Of a DNA stretch of 64,000 bases, positions 28,154 to 37,394 are shown piece after piece (the first letter of the stretch is position 1; each line of letters starts with the position of its first letter). The stretch lies in contig NZ_RBZP01000012.1 of NCBI RefSeq assembly GCF_003628505.1, positions 1 through 64,000 of the forward strand, read 5' to 3'. The notes beneath the pieces are model-generated. The model saw only the letters and a list, made by a program, of their open reading frames with translations, made no database searches and was not told where the DNA came from. A program made the translations under genes and the position numbers. Origin of the DNA: Oceanobacillus halophilus (lineage in GTDB: Bacteria > Bacillota > Bacilli > Bacillales > Amphibacillaceae).

Positions 28154-29896
28154 ATGAGCACTTGGGAACAAGGTTATAAAAAATGGGATTCGTTTCAGGA
28201 TTTAGATGAATCTTTGAAACTGCAATTAGATTCGATGAAAGAAGAAAAGCATCTTCTAGAAGATGCCTTTTATAAAGAATTAACGTTTGGAACTGGTGGT
28301 ATGCGTGGAGTATTAGGACCAGGGACAAATCGTATGAATAAATATACAGTAAGAAAAGCGGTTAATGGTCTAGCAAGCTATCTTCTCGATAATCGAGTGA
28401 ATGTTCGAGATAGAGGGGTGGTTATCGCTTATGATTCGCGTTATATGTCGAAAGAGTTTGCCATAGAAGCAGCAAAAGTATTGGGAGTTTATGGCATTAA
28501 AACACACGTGTTTGACTCCATACGACCAACACCGTTGCTTTCTTTTGCAGTAAGATATCTGAGTACAACAGCTGGCATTATGATTACTGCAAGTCATAAT
28601 CCGCCCGAATATAACGGTCTTAAAGTGTATAATGAAAATGGCAGTCAAATTACTCCAGATGAAGCGGAGCAATTGTTGTCGTATATTAATCAAACCAAAG
28701 ATGAGTTGCAAGTCTCTGTCCTAGAGAAAACAGAAGCTGAAGAAAAAGCACTGTTAAGCTGGATAGGCGATGAAATTGATAATGCTTATTTAGGAAGATT
28801 AAGCTATATATCCAGATTGGGAACAGATACATTAGAAATGGAAAAAGATGTTAAAATCGTATTCACTCCTTTGCATGGAAGCTCTTATGATTTGATTATG
28901 CGTGGTTTAAAGCAACATCATTTCTCCAATGTCCACGTAGTTGAGGAACAAGTGAAGGCTGACCCAGAATTCTCCACGGTTGAATCTCCTAATCCGGAAG
29001 AACATCAAGCTTTTCACATGGCAATGGACTTAGGGGAAAAGATAGATGCAGATATTCTGCTTGGAACGGATCCGGATGGAGACCGACTTGGTGTCGCCGT
29101 GAAAAATAAAACAGGAAACTATCACGTATTGACTGGTAACCAGTTAGGGTCCCTCCTTTTAGATTATGTTTTACGGCATAGCAATCCAGTGATTTACCAA
29201 AATGCCAGAATGATCAAAACAGTGGTAACAACAGAGCTAGGAAAAGCAATCGCTGATTCATATGGTGTGAAAACCATTGATACCTTAACAGGATTTAAAT
29301 ATATTGGGGAAAAAATTAACTCCTTTGATTCAACTGGTGAAACGTTTCTGTTCGGCTTTGAAGAAAGCTATGGTTACTTAGTAAGTGGATATGTCCGTGA
29401 TAAAGATGCAGTCCAGGCTGCAGTAATGACAGCAGAAATGGCCTACTTCTGGAAACAACAAGGTAAAACGCTATTGGAAGCATTGCATGATTTATATGAA
29501 AAACATGGGTATTATGTAGAAGGAATGTCCTCCATTGAACTAAAAGGGAAAAACGGCATGACCCAAATAGAAAAGATAATGGATGATTACAGAGAAACAC
29601 CAGTAGTAGAAATTGCCGGCATGAACGTTGAAAAGGTAGAAAACTATCTAACAAGGCAGCGTATAAATAAGACGGATGGGAAAGTGGAGAGGATACAACT
29701 TCCTAAGGAAAATATGATCAAATTTATGTTGGAAGATAATACTTGGGTTTGTATTCGTCCGTCTGGTACGGAACCAAAAATCAAATATTATTATGGCGTA
29801 TGCGGAATAAGCATGAAGGACAGTGAATCAAAACTATCTGTGCTGGAGAAAGCAATGGCGGAACGAATGGAAGAAATGCTGTCTATTAAAGTATAA
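28154..29896 (+). CDS. pgcA: Phosphoglucomutase/phosphomannomutase
   Basis: 580 aa, the length of B. subtilis PgcA. Alpha-D-phosphohexomutase with all four domains: the catalytic phosphoserine loop TASHNPPEYNG (about residue 140), the metal-binding loop DPDGDRLG (about 300), the sugar-binding loop GFEESYG (about 400) and the phosphate-binding loop RPSGTEPKIKYY near the end. Interconverts glucose 1-phosphate and glucose 6-phosphate, feeding UDP-glucose for glycolipid and teichoic acid synthesis. ATG 28154 with GGAGG eight bases before; the frame extends five codons upstream to a TTG that overlaps the site. Confidence 0.95.
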   Translation: MSTWEQGYKKWDSFQDLDESLKLQLDSMKEEKHLLEDAFYKELTFGTGGMRGVLGPGTNRMNKYTVRKAVNGLASYLLDNRVNVRDRGVVIAYDSRYMSKEFAIEAAKVLGVYGIKTHVFDSIRPTPLLSFAVRYLSTTAGIMITASHNPPEYNGLKVYNENGSQITPDEAEQLLSYINQTKDELQVSVLEKTEAEEKALLSWIGDEIDNAYLGRLSYISRLGTDTLEMEKDVKIVFTPLHGSSYDLIMRGLKQHHFSNVHVVEEQVKADPEFSTVESPNPEEHQAFHMAMDLGEKIDADILLGTDPDGDRLGVAVKNKTGNYHVLTGNQLGSLLLDYVLRHSNPVIYQNARMIKTVVTTELGKAIADSYGVKTIDTLTGFKYIGEKINSFDSTGETFLFGFEESYGYLVSGYVRDKDAVQAAVMTAEMAYFWKQQGKTLLEALHDLYEKHGYYVEGMSSIELKGKNGMTQIEKIMDDYRETPVVEIAGMNVEKVENYLTRQRINKTDGKVERIQLPKENMIKFMLEDNTWVCIRPSGTEPKIKYYYGVCGISMKDSESKLSVLEKAMAERMEEMLSIKV

Positions 29897-29943
29897 TAAG
29901 GCTTCATAGTGCGTTTGCTCAATTCGATTAACTGTCATCCTAT

Positions 29944-29972
29944 TTGACATATTTGAAAATAACATGTTTAAT
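29944..29972 (+). promoter_or_regulatory. Probable promoter of the Mn2+ riboswitch transcript
   Basis: TTGACA (29944-29949), 17-bp spacer, TTTAAT (29967-29972) with TG immediately before it. It lies about 20 bp upstream of the riboswitch 5' edge, the expected distance. Confidence 0.6.
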
Positions 29973-29984
29973 AGATAAATATGA

Positions 29985-30105
29985 ATCCTTAAAGGGGAGT
30001 AGCTGTACAATTTAAGTCGTCATTACGAGATAATCATCTCCGGCTTGATTGGCAACAAATGTTGTTAGCGAGACCTTTACCACGAACAGGTAAAGGTCTA
30101 TTTTT
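29985..30105 (+). promoter_or_regulatory. yybP-ykoY manganese riboswitch with terminator
   Basis: The leader has the yybP-ykoY landmarks: AAAGGGGAGTAGC at the 5' side, a GTCGTCA segment, CTCCGGCTTG, and GCGAGACCTTTACC at the 3' side. A strong terminator stem follows (AGACCTTTACC at 30071-30081 with GGTAAAGGTCT at 30089-30099, then ATTTTTGT); the 3' aptamer strand is shared with it. Mn2+ binding would stabilise the aptamer and prevent termination, turning on the exporter gene downstream. Confidence 0.93.
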
Positions 30106-30152
30106 GTGTCTTTTACCTGTTGGTGAGACCAACTTTTTAAGGAGAGAAGTAC

Positions 30153-30956
30153 ATGGGAGCAGAATTAATCATCGAGTATTTATGGGTATTAGTAGTGCTT
30201 GTTGCCCTTGAAGGGTTACTGGCGGCTGATAATGCCTTAGTTTTAGCAATAATGGTAAGGCATCTACCCGAAAAACAGCGAAAAAGAGCTTTATTCTATG
30301 GTCTGGCTGGTGCATTTGTCCTTCGTTTCGGCTCGCTATTCGTCATTTCATTCTTAGTTGATGTGTGGCAGGTTCAAGCGCTTGGAGCAATTTATCTTTT
30401 ATTTATTTCATTTAAGAATCTGTATGACAGGTTTAAACCGAAGAAACCGGATGACGAAGAAGCTGACAAAGCAAAACGAGAGAAAGAGGAAATTCACGAA
30501 GCGTCACCGAAGGAATTTTGGTGGACGGTGGTCAAAGTGGAATTTGCCGATCTTGCCTTTGCAGTAGACTCCATTCTAGCAGCGGTTGCTTTAGCAGTAG
30601 CACTTCCGCCTAGTGGCTTAGGTACAGTTGGAAGTCTGGATGCAGGGCAATTCGCGGTTATCTTTGCAGGAGGTATGATTGGTCTAATCATCATGCGTTT
30701 TGCAGCCAATATCTTTGTCGGTCTACTTCATGATCGCCCAGGCCTAGAGGTTGCAGCCTTTGTGATTGTAGGTTGGGTTGGTGTGAAACTAATGCTTATG
30801 GTATTTGCCCACGAAGCCATTGGATGGATACCGCATGACTTCCCACACTCAACGGTATGGAAAGTTATCTTCTACGGAACCTTAGTGTTAATCGCATTAA
30901 TCGGCTGGTTCTCAAGCCCTAAAAAGGAAACAGAGAAACAGCATGTGCAAGCATAA
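30153..30956 (+). CDS. ykoY: TerC-family membrane protein, YkoY-type Mn2+ exporter
   Basis: 267 aa, about seven membrane segments. The TerC signature ALEGLLAADNALVLAIMV in helix 1-2 with its acidic E/D pair, and the matching VEFADLAFAVDSILA segment near residue 130, are the metal-site helices. TerC/YkoY proteins export Mn2+ and are implicated in metalating exported proteins. A hydrophilic loop rich in Lys/Glu lies between the halves. AAGGAGAG lies eight bases before the ATG. Control by the upstream Mn2+ riboswitch agrees with the role. Terminator at 30966-31002. Confidence 0.92.
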   Translation: MGAELIIEYLWVLVVLVALEGLLAADNALVLAIMVRHLPEKQRKRALFYGLAGAFVLRFGSLFVISFLVDVWQVQALGAIYLLFISFKNLYDRFKPKKPDDEEADKAKREKEEIHEASPKEFWWTVVKVEFADLAFAVDSILAAVALAVALPPSGLGTVGSLDAGQFAVIFAGGMIGLIIMRFAANIFVGLLHDRPGLEVAAFVIVGWVGVKLMLMVFAHEAIGWIPHDFPHSTVWKVIFYGTLVLIALIGWFSSPKKETEKQHVQA

Positions 30957-30965
30957 ATAATTGTT

Positions 30966-31002
30966 AAAAGCAGCTATTCTATAGGAGTAGCTGCTTTTTT
31001 TA
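30966..31002 (+). terminator. Terminator of ykoY
   Basis: Stem AAAAGCAGCTA/TAGCTGCTTTT with a run of seven T, ten bases after the stop codon. Confidence 0.85.
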
Positions 31003-31110
31003 AAAGATAAATAATAAAAATAATTTTAACCAGCAAATTCAGTAAAGGAAGAGCGGATACGAGTTTTTCTAATGAGTTATGTTTTGTGAGATGAAAGGAG
31101 AGAATGGAGT

Positions 31111-31470
31111 ATGCCTGTAAAGATAAAACGAATCTATGAAGATGTTGATAAAAATGATGGAGTAAGAATTTTAGTTGATCGTATTTGGCCACGGGGGATG
31201 TCCAAGGAGAAAGCAAACATAGACTACTGGCTGAAACAAATAGCCCCAACCACTGATTTACGAAAATGGTTCAACCATGACCCAGAAAAATTTGATGAAT
31301 TTAAGGAAAAGTATATACAAGAACTAGAAAGCGGCAAACAGAAAGAAGAGCTCATTAAATTAAAAGATATAGTAAAGGCAAACCAAACCATTACTTTGTT
31401 ATATGCAGCAAAAGATAAAAAGCATAATCAAGCCATTATATTGCAGGAAATAATTGAGGACGAACTATGA
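31111..31470 (+). CDS. DUF488-family protein (YeaO-like)
   Basis: 119-aa soluble protein. The block VRILVDRIWPRGMSKEKA followed by WFNHDPEKF is diagnostic for the short DUF488/YeaO family. Function is not established. AAAGGAGAG lies upstream of the ATG with another GGAG close to it. The last codons (EIIEDEL region) form the left arm of a long hairpin shared with the convergent gene. No operon partner. Confidence 0.85.
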   Translation: MPVKIKRIYEDVDKNDGVRILVDRIWPRGMSKEKANIDYWLKQIAPTTDLRKWFNHDPEKFDEFKEKYIQELESGKQKEELIKLKDIVKANQTITLLYAAKDKKHNQAIILQEIIEDEL

Positions 31471-31492
31471 TAGTCCGTCCTCAATTATTTCC
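31446..31492. terminator. 17-bp inverted repeat spanning both convergent coding ends
   Basis: A perfect 17-bp stem (31446-31462 with 31476-31492) and 13-base loop. The left arm lies inside the last codons of the DUF488 gene, the right arm inside the last codons of the DUF4003 gene; the two stop codons are 11 bp apart. It most likely terminates both transcripts. Confidence 0.8.
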
Positions 31493-32452
31493 ATTAGTTG
31501 CAGCACTCGCAGAAGCTGCAGCCATTGTAGAGACCATTACTGCTTGCTGTGCCTGAAGAATCGTTTCTAATGTCGTGTAAATGCTTGTTTCAGCTAGTCC
31601 ACTAGCTTCAAGCTTATCGTTAATAAACAAGCTTACCGCGATAATAAGATTCATCTCTTTTTGCCACTTTATATGATCATTAAGTTTGTCGTAAACAGCA
31701 ATGATCGTGTCCATATTACATTCTTCTTTAGGTAAGAGTGATAGCATTCCGATAATCGGATAATACATTCTTTTTCTCCGAATTCCTTTTTCCTTAAAAC
31801 TATCAGACACTTCTATGCTGCGGTTTATAAGCTGATTCGCACTTGTATCACTATCCAATGAGAGAATATGGCTTAAAAACTGCAAATCATTTCCTTTAGA
31901 GAACCCATTTTTACTTAACTCCTCATAGAAATGTTCAATATGGGAAATCAAATCTGGACGTTCTTCAAACGCTAGCAGGGCGGCAAGTGGATAATCACTA
32001 GTCCCTGTTAAGAAGAAATGTTCTTTCTTCATTTCATCGTAAATTTCCTTTGCTTTATGGATAACAGATTGTGAATCTTGAATCCTATCTCTATTTGTTA
32101 AAACAATAGAAGCGGCCATATAAGTAAATGTACCACTGCTGAATTTAACTTTTCGAAACGCTTGATATAAATGAAAAAGGGTTGAAACCTCGCTTTTGGG
32201 ATGATCAAAGTTCACATCCAGTAAAGCTCCAGTCGTAAAGCGGGGATGGGATTTCATGGAAGAAAAAAGACTAGCCTTTCTTTTAATTTCATCTGCAACT
32301 TCAAAGAAACGTTTTATATCCAGTTCTTTTTGATTCATTACATAAATAGATGCAATGGTCATCAAAATTCTTTTATCAGAAACCTTCCACTTCATGTTCA
32401 TTCGTAGTTTTTCATATATATCAATATAATCCGTAACTTTGTTATCATACAT
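31481..32452 (-). CDS. DUF4003-family protein
   Basis: 323 aa, soluble, largely alpha-helical. The pattern LMTIASIYVMNQKEL, RFTTGALLDVNF and FLTGTSDYPLAALLAF matches the DUF4003 family of Firmicutes, a group without known function. The C-terminus is a low-complexity Ala/Ser tail (STMAAASASAATNGNN), and its coding DNA doubles as a terminator arm. AAAGGAG lies ten bases before the ATG. Convergent with the DUF488 gene, divergent from chrA. Confidence 0.85.
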   Translation of the reverse strand: MYDNKVTDYIDIYEKLRMNMKWKVSDKRILMTIASIYVMNQKELDIKRFFEVADEIKRKASLFSSMKSHPRFTTGALLDVNFDHPKSEVSTLFHLYQAFRKVKFSSGTFTYMAASIVLTNRDRIQDSQSVIHKAKEIYDEMKKEHFFLTGTSDYPLAALLAFEERPDLISHIEHFYEELSKNGFSKGNDLQFLSHILSLDSDTSANQLINRSIEVSDSFKEKGIRRKRMYYPIIGMLSLLPKEECNMDTIIAVYDKLNDHIKWQKEMNLIIAVSLFINDKLEASGLAETSIYTTLETILQAQQAVMVSTMAAASASAATNGNN

Positions 32453-32606
32453 AGACGGGAGCTCCTTTCCATTCCTTATTAATTAGTACGATTCATCTTG
32501 GTAAAAAGTTTCATGAATATGACAATGTAAAGTTTATGTAAATAGGATGGTTTTGAATTGGTTGGTATGTTAATTTTATGGGAGAGAAAATGATGAGGAG
32601 GGAGTT

Positions 32607-33785
32607 ATGAGAAAAAAGGGTTCTCTACTGGAAATTTTAGGTGCTTCACTTAAGCTGGGATTAACGTCATTTGGCGGACCAGTTGCACACTTAGCCTATT
32701 TTAAAGATGAATATGTAGATAAGCGAAAGTGGCTGAATGATAAATTGTACGCAGACATTATCGCCTTATGTCAATTTTTGCCTGGCCCTGCAAGTAGCCA
32801 AGTTGGAATTGCCATTGGCTTGCTGCGCGGAGGACTATTAGGTGGTTTGGTTTCATGGTTTGGTTTTACCATTCCTTCCGTTATCGTCCTTATTACTTTT
32901 GCCCTACTTTTTCAGACGTATACGTTAGGTGATGCTACCTTTATTGCTAGTCTGAAAATTGTTGCTGTAGCAGTAGTCGCGCATGCCATTTTTGGGATGG
33001 GACAGAAATTAACACCTGACCGCCCTCGCATAGCCATTGCGCTAATAGCTTTATTTATTTTACTTGCATTCCCTTCCGCATGGATGCAAATAGCAATTAT
33101 TATTGGTGCAGCTTTAATTGGTTATTTGATGTTTTCCAAAGAGGCAGAATCGAAACTACATCCAATTAAAATATCCATTACGAAAACACAAGGAATTATT
33201 TCTCTTTCTATATTAGCCATATTATTAATCGGGCTTCCTATCGCTGCGCAGGTGACGACAAATAGTTATGTCACGATTTTTGATATGTTCTTCCGTGTTG
33301 GCTCCATTGTATTCGGAGGAGGCCATGTCGTACTCCCCTTAATGGAGCAGCAAGTGGTTCCGAATGGGCTGTTAACAAGCAGTGAGTTTTTAGCTGGTTA
33401 TGGGATGGCAAATGCTGTTCCAGGTCCGTTATTTACATTTTCTAGTTATATAGGGACTATGATAAATGGTATTACGGGTGGAATTATTGCAACGATAGCG
33501 ATGTTTTTGCCATCTTTCTTACTCATAATAGGGACGCTGCCATTTTTAAGTGAGCTAAGAAATCGCTCCAGATTTCAGGGAATATTGGCTGGTGTAAATG
33601 CTAGTGTAGTAGGAATTTTGCTGGCTGCCTTTTACGATCCAGTATTTACGAGTGGGATTACGAATGGAGTTGACTTTGCCCTTGCAGCAGTTTTATTTGC
33701 CTTGCTTCGTTTCTGGAAAAAACCAGCATGGATGATCGTTATAATAGGTGTAGTTCTTGGGGAAATTCTTCATTATATGTTTTAA
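32607..33785 (+). CDS. chrA: Chromate transporter, two-domain ChrA
   Basis: 392 aa. Two homologous CHR halves of about 190 residues. Half one begins LKLGLTSFGGPVAHLAYF with QFLPGPASSQVGIAIG; half two has FRVGSIVFGGGHVVLPLME and NAVPGPLFTFSSYIG. About ten membrane segments. Long-chain ChrA proteins expel chromate, normally as a sulfate analogue, though many homologues in non-contaminated isolates may carry other anions. GAGGAGGGAG lies upstream of the ATG. The OsmC gene begins 37 bp after the stop and may share its transcript. Confidence 0.92.
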   Translation: MRKKGSLLEILGASLKLGLTSFGGPVAHLAYFKDEYVDKRKWLNDKLYADIIALCQFLPGPASSQVGIAIGLLRGGLLGGLVSWFGFTIPSVIVLITFALLFQTYTLGDATFIASLKIVAVAVVAHAIFGMGQKLTPDRPRIAIALIALFILLAFPSAWMQIAIIIGAALIGYLMFSKEAESKLHPIKISITKTQGIISLSILAILLIGLPIAAQVTTNSYVTIFDMFFRVGSIVFGGGHVVLPLMEQQVVPNGLLTSSEFLAGYGMANAVPGPLFTFSSYIGTMINGITGGIIATIAMFLPSFLLIIGTLPFLSELRNRSRFQGILAGVNASVVGILLAAFYDPVFTSGITNGVDFALAAVLFALLRFWKKPAWMIVIIGVVLGEILHYMF

Positions 33786-33822
33786 TAGTTGTGTGTAAAA
33801 AGATTGTTGAGGTGAGTAGTAC

Positions 33823-34263
33823 ATGGCTGAACATCATTTCCATTTAAAAGCAAATTGGCCTGGTGGAAGAAATAGTGAAGGCTACATTGAGGCAGGGAAT
33901 TTAAAAACAAAAATCTCCATTCCACCTGAAATGGATGGACCTGGAATTGGCACGAATCCTGACGAAATGCTGTTAGGTGCAGCAGCGACCTGTTATATTA
34001 TTACACTCGCCGCCATGATTGAACGTGCAAAATTACCATTAAATGAGATGTCTCTAGAGTCCGAGGGCATTGTCGACGTAACGAAAGGTGTTTTCACATA
34101 TAAGAAAATCATCCATCGACCATCCGTTTCCCTACAATCACAGGCAACAGCGGAAGAAAGAGAAAAACTGAAACAACTAGTAGAAAAAGCAGAAAAAAGC
34201 TGCATGATATCTCGCGCAATCCAAGGTAACGTAGAACTTGAATTGGACGCTAGGTTGTCTTGA
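33823..34263 (+). CDS. OsmC-family peroxiredoxin, SACOL1771 type
   Basis: 146-aa OsmC-fold protein. The two redox cysteines are at 57 (GAAATCYIITL) and 127 (EKSCMISRA), the spacing of the OsmC/Ohr superfamily; the N-terminal PGGRNSEGYIEAG block matches the SACOL1771 subgroup. Expected to reduce organic or fatty-acid peroxides as a cytoplasmic dimer. TTGAGGTGAG upstream of the ATG. Possibly co-transcribed with chrA; both could answer oxidative or oxyanion stress. Terminator at 34377-34419. Confidence 0.85.
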   Translation: MAEHHFHLKANWPGGRNSEGYIEAGNLKTKISIPPEMDGPGIGTNPDEMLLGAAATCYIITLAAMIERAKLPLNEMSLESEGIVDVTKGVFTYKKIIHRPSVSLQSQATAEEREKLKQLVEKAEKSCMISRAIQGNVELELDARLS

Positions 34264-34376
34264 GAGATAAGTAAGTATAAAGACTTCTCTATAACCATAA
34301 GAACTAATGAGAGTTGTTCTTAAGAATATGTGACTGTTCATTCTTAAAATGTACTGGGCTCTAAAATACCATTGCG

Positions 34377-34419
34377 AAAAAAAGGGTAGCTAACTTCTAT
34401 CGAAGCGCTACCCTTTTTT
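34377..34419 (+). terminator. Terminator after the OsmC gene
   Basis: Stem AAAAAAGGGTAGC/GCTACCCTTTTTT with a 16-base loop. A-runs on one side and T-runs on the other make it usable in both directions. It lies about 115 bp beyond the stop. Confidence 0.8.
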
Positions 34420-34479
34420 GTTCATGATCAACCATACATAGACAGAATTTTCATAGTTCAATTGATTTAAGATTTTACC

Positions 34480-34508
34480 TTGATAATACCAGGAACTAGT
34501 TGTATATT
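34480..34508 (+). promoter_or_regulatory. Probable sigma-A promoter of tcyP
   Basis: TTGATA (34480-34485), 17-bp spacer, TATATT (34503-34508), about 70 bp before the tcyP start codon. No S-box or T-box is visible in the leader. Confidence 0.55.
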
Positions 34509-34576
34509 TAAAGCATACTATTTTCATATGATTAATATATTTTAACAGAACAAATAAATAAAAGGAGGAATAATAC

Positions 34577-35971
34577 ATGGATATGTTATTCATTACCGTT
34601 AATATCGCAGTTTTATTAGCAATTATAGGTTTATTAGTGTATATGCAAAAGAAACATGTTTCCTTTTCCAAGCGCGTATTTACAGGTATGGGACTAGGAA
34701 TAGTTCTAGGAGTTGTTTTGCAAGCCATCTACGGAAATGGATCAGAAATACTAACCGCTACAACCGAATGGTACACCATTGTTGGTAGTGGGTATGTTCG
34801 CCTGCTTATGGTGATTGTTGTGCCGTTGGTAATGGTGTCTATTATTCGAGCAATCATTAATCTGGAAAAAACAAAAGATCTTGGGAAGATGGCAGGATGG
34901 ATTATCGGTATCCTTATCTCAACCGCTATGGTTGCTGCACTCGTTGGTATAGGATCATCACTATTATTTGATTTAAATGCGGAGCAAATCGAAGCAGGGC
35001 AAGCCGAAAATGAACGTGCAGAGTCACTGGAAGCACGCTTTGCAGATATGGAAAACCAAACAACACCACAGCGAATTTTAAACTTTATTCCTAATAATAT
35101 CTTTCTAGATATGACAGGGGACCGGCCAACATCTACCATTGCCGTAGTTCTATTCTCCATTATTGTAGGGATTGCAGTTCTGGGAGTAAGAAGGAAAAAT
35201 CCGGAACAAGCAGATTTATTTATTAAGATTGTCAATTCGTTATATGCCGTTGTTATGCGTATTGTCACGTTGATTCTACGCCTCACTCCTTTTGGCGTTT
35301 TAGCATTAATGACAAACATGGTCGCAAGTACAAACTTTGCAGGAATCATCGAACTAGGGAAATTTGTCTTAGCTTCTTACGTTGCACTAATTGCAATGTT
35401 TATCATTCATTTAATTCTAGTTGGTGTATTTGGACTAAATCCTATGACATATTTGAAAAAGGTTATACCAGTATTAGGCTTTGCCTTTACTTCTCGTTCT
35501 AGTGCTGGAACCATTCCATTAAATATTCAGTCACAAAGGCAAGCTCTAGGTGTTAACGAAGGGGTTGCAAATATGTCTGCTTCATTCGGTGCGACGATGG
35601 GGCAAAATGGTTGTGCTGGTATTTACCCAGCTATGTTAGCCGTCATGATTGCACCAACAGTTGGAATAGACCCCCTATCACCAGGGTTCCTATTACAACT
35701 TGTACTTATCATTGGAATCAGTTCATTTGGAGTAGCCGGTGTCGGCGGCGGAGCTACATTCGCCGCAATTATCGTTCTATCGTCCATGGGTCTTCCAGTC
35801 GGCCTAGCAGGTTTATTAATTTCCGTGGAAGCATTAATCGACATGGGAAGAACGGCATTGAATGTAAATGGATCCATGGTTTCTGGTGCTATTACTTCTC
35901 GTGTATTGGGGAATTTAGATCATCAAACATTTAATGATAAGAATGCAGAGACGGAGAAGATTGCGATATAG
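34577..35971 (+). CDS. tcyP: L-cystine symporter TcyP
   Basis: 464 aa, matching B. subtilis TcyP (463). Sodium/dicarboxylate symporter fold: re-entrant hairpin segment TSRSSAGTIPLNIQ (about 310), the GATMGQNGCAGIYPAML helix, and the second hairpin FGVAGVGGGATFAA. Eight or so membrane helices plus hairpins. Takes up L-cystine from outside, complementing the MetY and methionine gamma-lyase genes of this region in sulfur supply. AAAGGAGG lies nine bases before the ATG. Terminator follows at 36015. Confidence 0.92.
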   Translation: MDMLFITVNIAVLLAIIGLLVYMQKKHVSFSKRVFTGMGLGIVLGVVLQAIYGNGSEILTATTEWYTIVGSGYVRLLMVIVVPLVMVSIIRAIINLEKTKDLGKMAGWIIGILISTAMVAALVGIGSSLLFDLNAEQIEAGQAENERAESLEARFADMENQTTPQRILNFIPNNIFLDMTGDRPTSTIAVVLFSIIVGIAVLGVRRKNPEQADLFIKIVNSLYAVVMRIVTLILRLTPFGVLALMTNMVASTNFAGIIELGKFVLASYVALIAMFIIHLILVGVFGLNPMTYLKKVIPVLGFAFTSRSSAGTIPLNIQSQRQALGVNEGVANMSASFGATMGQNGCAGIYPAMLAVMIAPTVGIDPLSPGFLLQLVLIIGISSFGVAGVGGGATFAAIIVLSSMGLPVGLAGLLISVEALIDMGRTALNVNGSMVSGAITSRVLGNLDHQTFNDKNAETEKIAI

Positions 35972-36014
35972 ATTTTTTATAGAGATAGGTACTAATAATG
36001 AACATTTTCTAATA

Positions 36015-36048
36015 AAGAAGGGAATCCTCCCTTCTTTTATTTTTTTTC
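36015..36048 (+). terminator. Terminator of tcyP
   Basis: Stem AAGAAGGGA/TCCCTTCTT with loop ATCC and a tail TTATTTTTTTT. Confidence 0.85.
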
Positions 36049-36175
36049 ATATAATTGTCATAATACATACATAAAAGGTTCGGAATTAACAGTATTTTTA
36101 CACTATAATAGAACTATGGAACTATATATGTATAATTAATAAGTTTATGGTAATGAAAAGGGGGGTTCCAAATGA

Positions 36176-37369
36176 ATGAAGGTATTAATAGTTCTTATGA
36201 CCACAATTATTTTTATTTTTATCCCTGTTACTGGTAAAGAACAATATACTGTCAAGGCTTTAGATCTTAGCCTGCTAAAAATTCAAAATTTGGATGCGGA
36301 TTATTCAGAAGAGACTAATGAATTAGTATTAGATATTCATGGAGTGGTTTTATTGTCAATTAGTACTAATACTCATTATATATATAAGTTACCTGAGGAA
36401 TTCAAATTTATATTAGAACATCCTGAAATTCGAAATGCTGCAGAGATTACTATTGAAAAGGGTATTAGTCCTATAAGAACCATAAACGGAGATCAACTGA
36501 CCATCAATAAGGATAGGGGAACCATAGAGGGTGCGACTACAATTCAATTAGGACTCATTTCTACATTGAGTGCGAAACTGAAAATTAATCTATCACAATT
36601 AGGAGTAGATTCCTTACCTACATCTGATAATGGATTATTGAAATTTTATGGAATAGCTACTACAAAAGGAGTTGTTGACTTAGATATTATTGTTACTGAA
36701 GGTGGTAGTGATGAGTTAAAAACATCTCTTGTAGCTCCTGTGGTTCATGATGTTACAGACCAAGATACGGTAATTACTGGGACAGGAAAAGCAAATACTA
36801 CGGTTGAAGTTATCACTCTAGATGGAACCTATAATGGAAGGGTAGATCAAGATGGGAATTTGAGTGTTGACGTGCCACTACAAAAAGCTGGAACGGAAAT
36901 TACCGTAATCCTCACAGATGAAGAAGGAAATAAAAGTAAGCCAACATCAACAATAGTTATTGGTACTATTTTGGAGTTATTTGTCCCTGATGAAATTCAG
37001 TTTAAAGAAACTAAGATTGGATTTGAAGAGATTATCATTCCTAGAATAGAAAGTGATTGGGCGATTGATGTTCGTGATACACGTGGTGAAGGTTCAAGCT
37101 GGAAATTAAAAGCAAAGGCAACAACGCCGCTTACAGCTACTAACGGACACTCGCTAAGTCCTGAAACTATAATATTTTATAATAATAATATGGCGACCTA
37201 TTTAAAAGATGAAGTTATCATTCAGGAAGGAACTACAGGTAAAGAGGAATTAACTACTATTACTTGGGATAAGGACGAAGGAATACTATTGAAATTAAAT
37301 CCTATGGAAGCGCAACCGGGAGTAGAGTATACTACCACAGTGCAATGGACTTTAGAAGATACTCCGTAA
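36176..37369 (+). CDS. Secreted WxL-domain surface protein with bacterial Ig-like domain
   Basis: 397 aa. N-terminal signal-like hydrophobic segment (residues 1-20). Residues about 185-265 look like a bacterial Ig-like domain (VVHDVTDQDTVITGTGKAN, AGTEITVILTDEEGNKS). The last 140 residues form a WxL domain: first W-x-L in GEGSSWKLKAKA, second in the terminal VQWTLEDTP. WxL domains bind peptidoglycan or a DUF916 partner non-covalently, so this should be a wall-associated surface protein. AAGGGGGG ten bases before the ATG; an overlapping ATG four bases earlier is out of frame. First gene of a three-gene cluster, next gene 25 bp on. The N-terminal 165 residues are unrecognised. Confidence 0.8.
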   Translation: MKVLIVLMTTIIFIFIPVTGKEQYTVKALDLSLLKIQNLDADYSEETNELVLDIHGVVLLSISTNTHYIYKLPEEFKFILEHPEIRNAAEITIEKGISPIRTINGDQLTINKDRGTIEGATTIQLGLISTLSAKLKINLSQLGVDSLPTSDNGLLKFYGIATTKGVVDLDIIVTEGGSDELKTSLVAPVVHDVTDQDTVITGTGKANTTVEVITLDGTYNGRVDQDGNLSVDVPLQKAGTEITVILTDEEGNKSKPTSTIVIGTILELFVPDEIQFKETKIGFEEIIIPRIESDWAIDVRDTRGEGSSWKLKAKATTPLTATNGHSLSPETIIFYNNNMATYLKDEVIIQEGTTGKEELTTITWDKDEGILLKLNPMEAQPGVEYTTTVQWTLEDTP

Positions 37370-37394
37370 AATACTTTATATAGGAGTGATTTGT

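Noticed and set aside
32607-34263. A chromate-resistance island (chrA plus OsmC protein)
   Set aside because: Two adjacent genes without chrB or a regulator, with no base-composition shift or mobile ends around them; ordinary chromosomal genes fit better.
34729-35349. 206-codon minus-strand frame opposite tcyP
   Set aside because: Complete shadow of tcyP with Ile/Thr/Arg-rich composition typical of an antisense frame.
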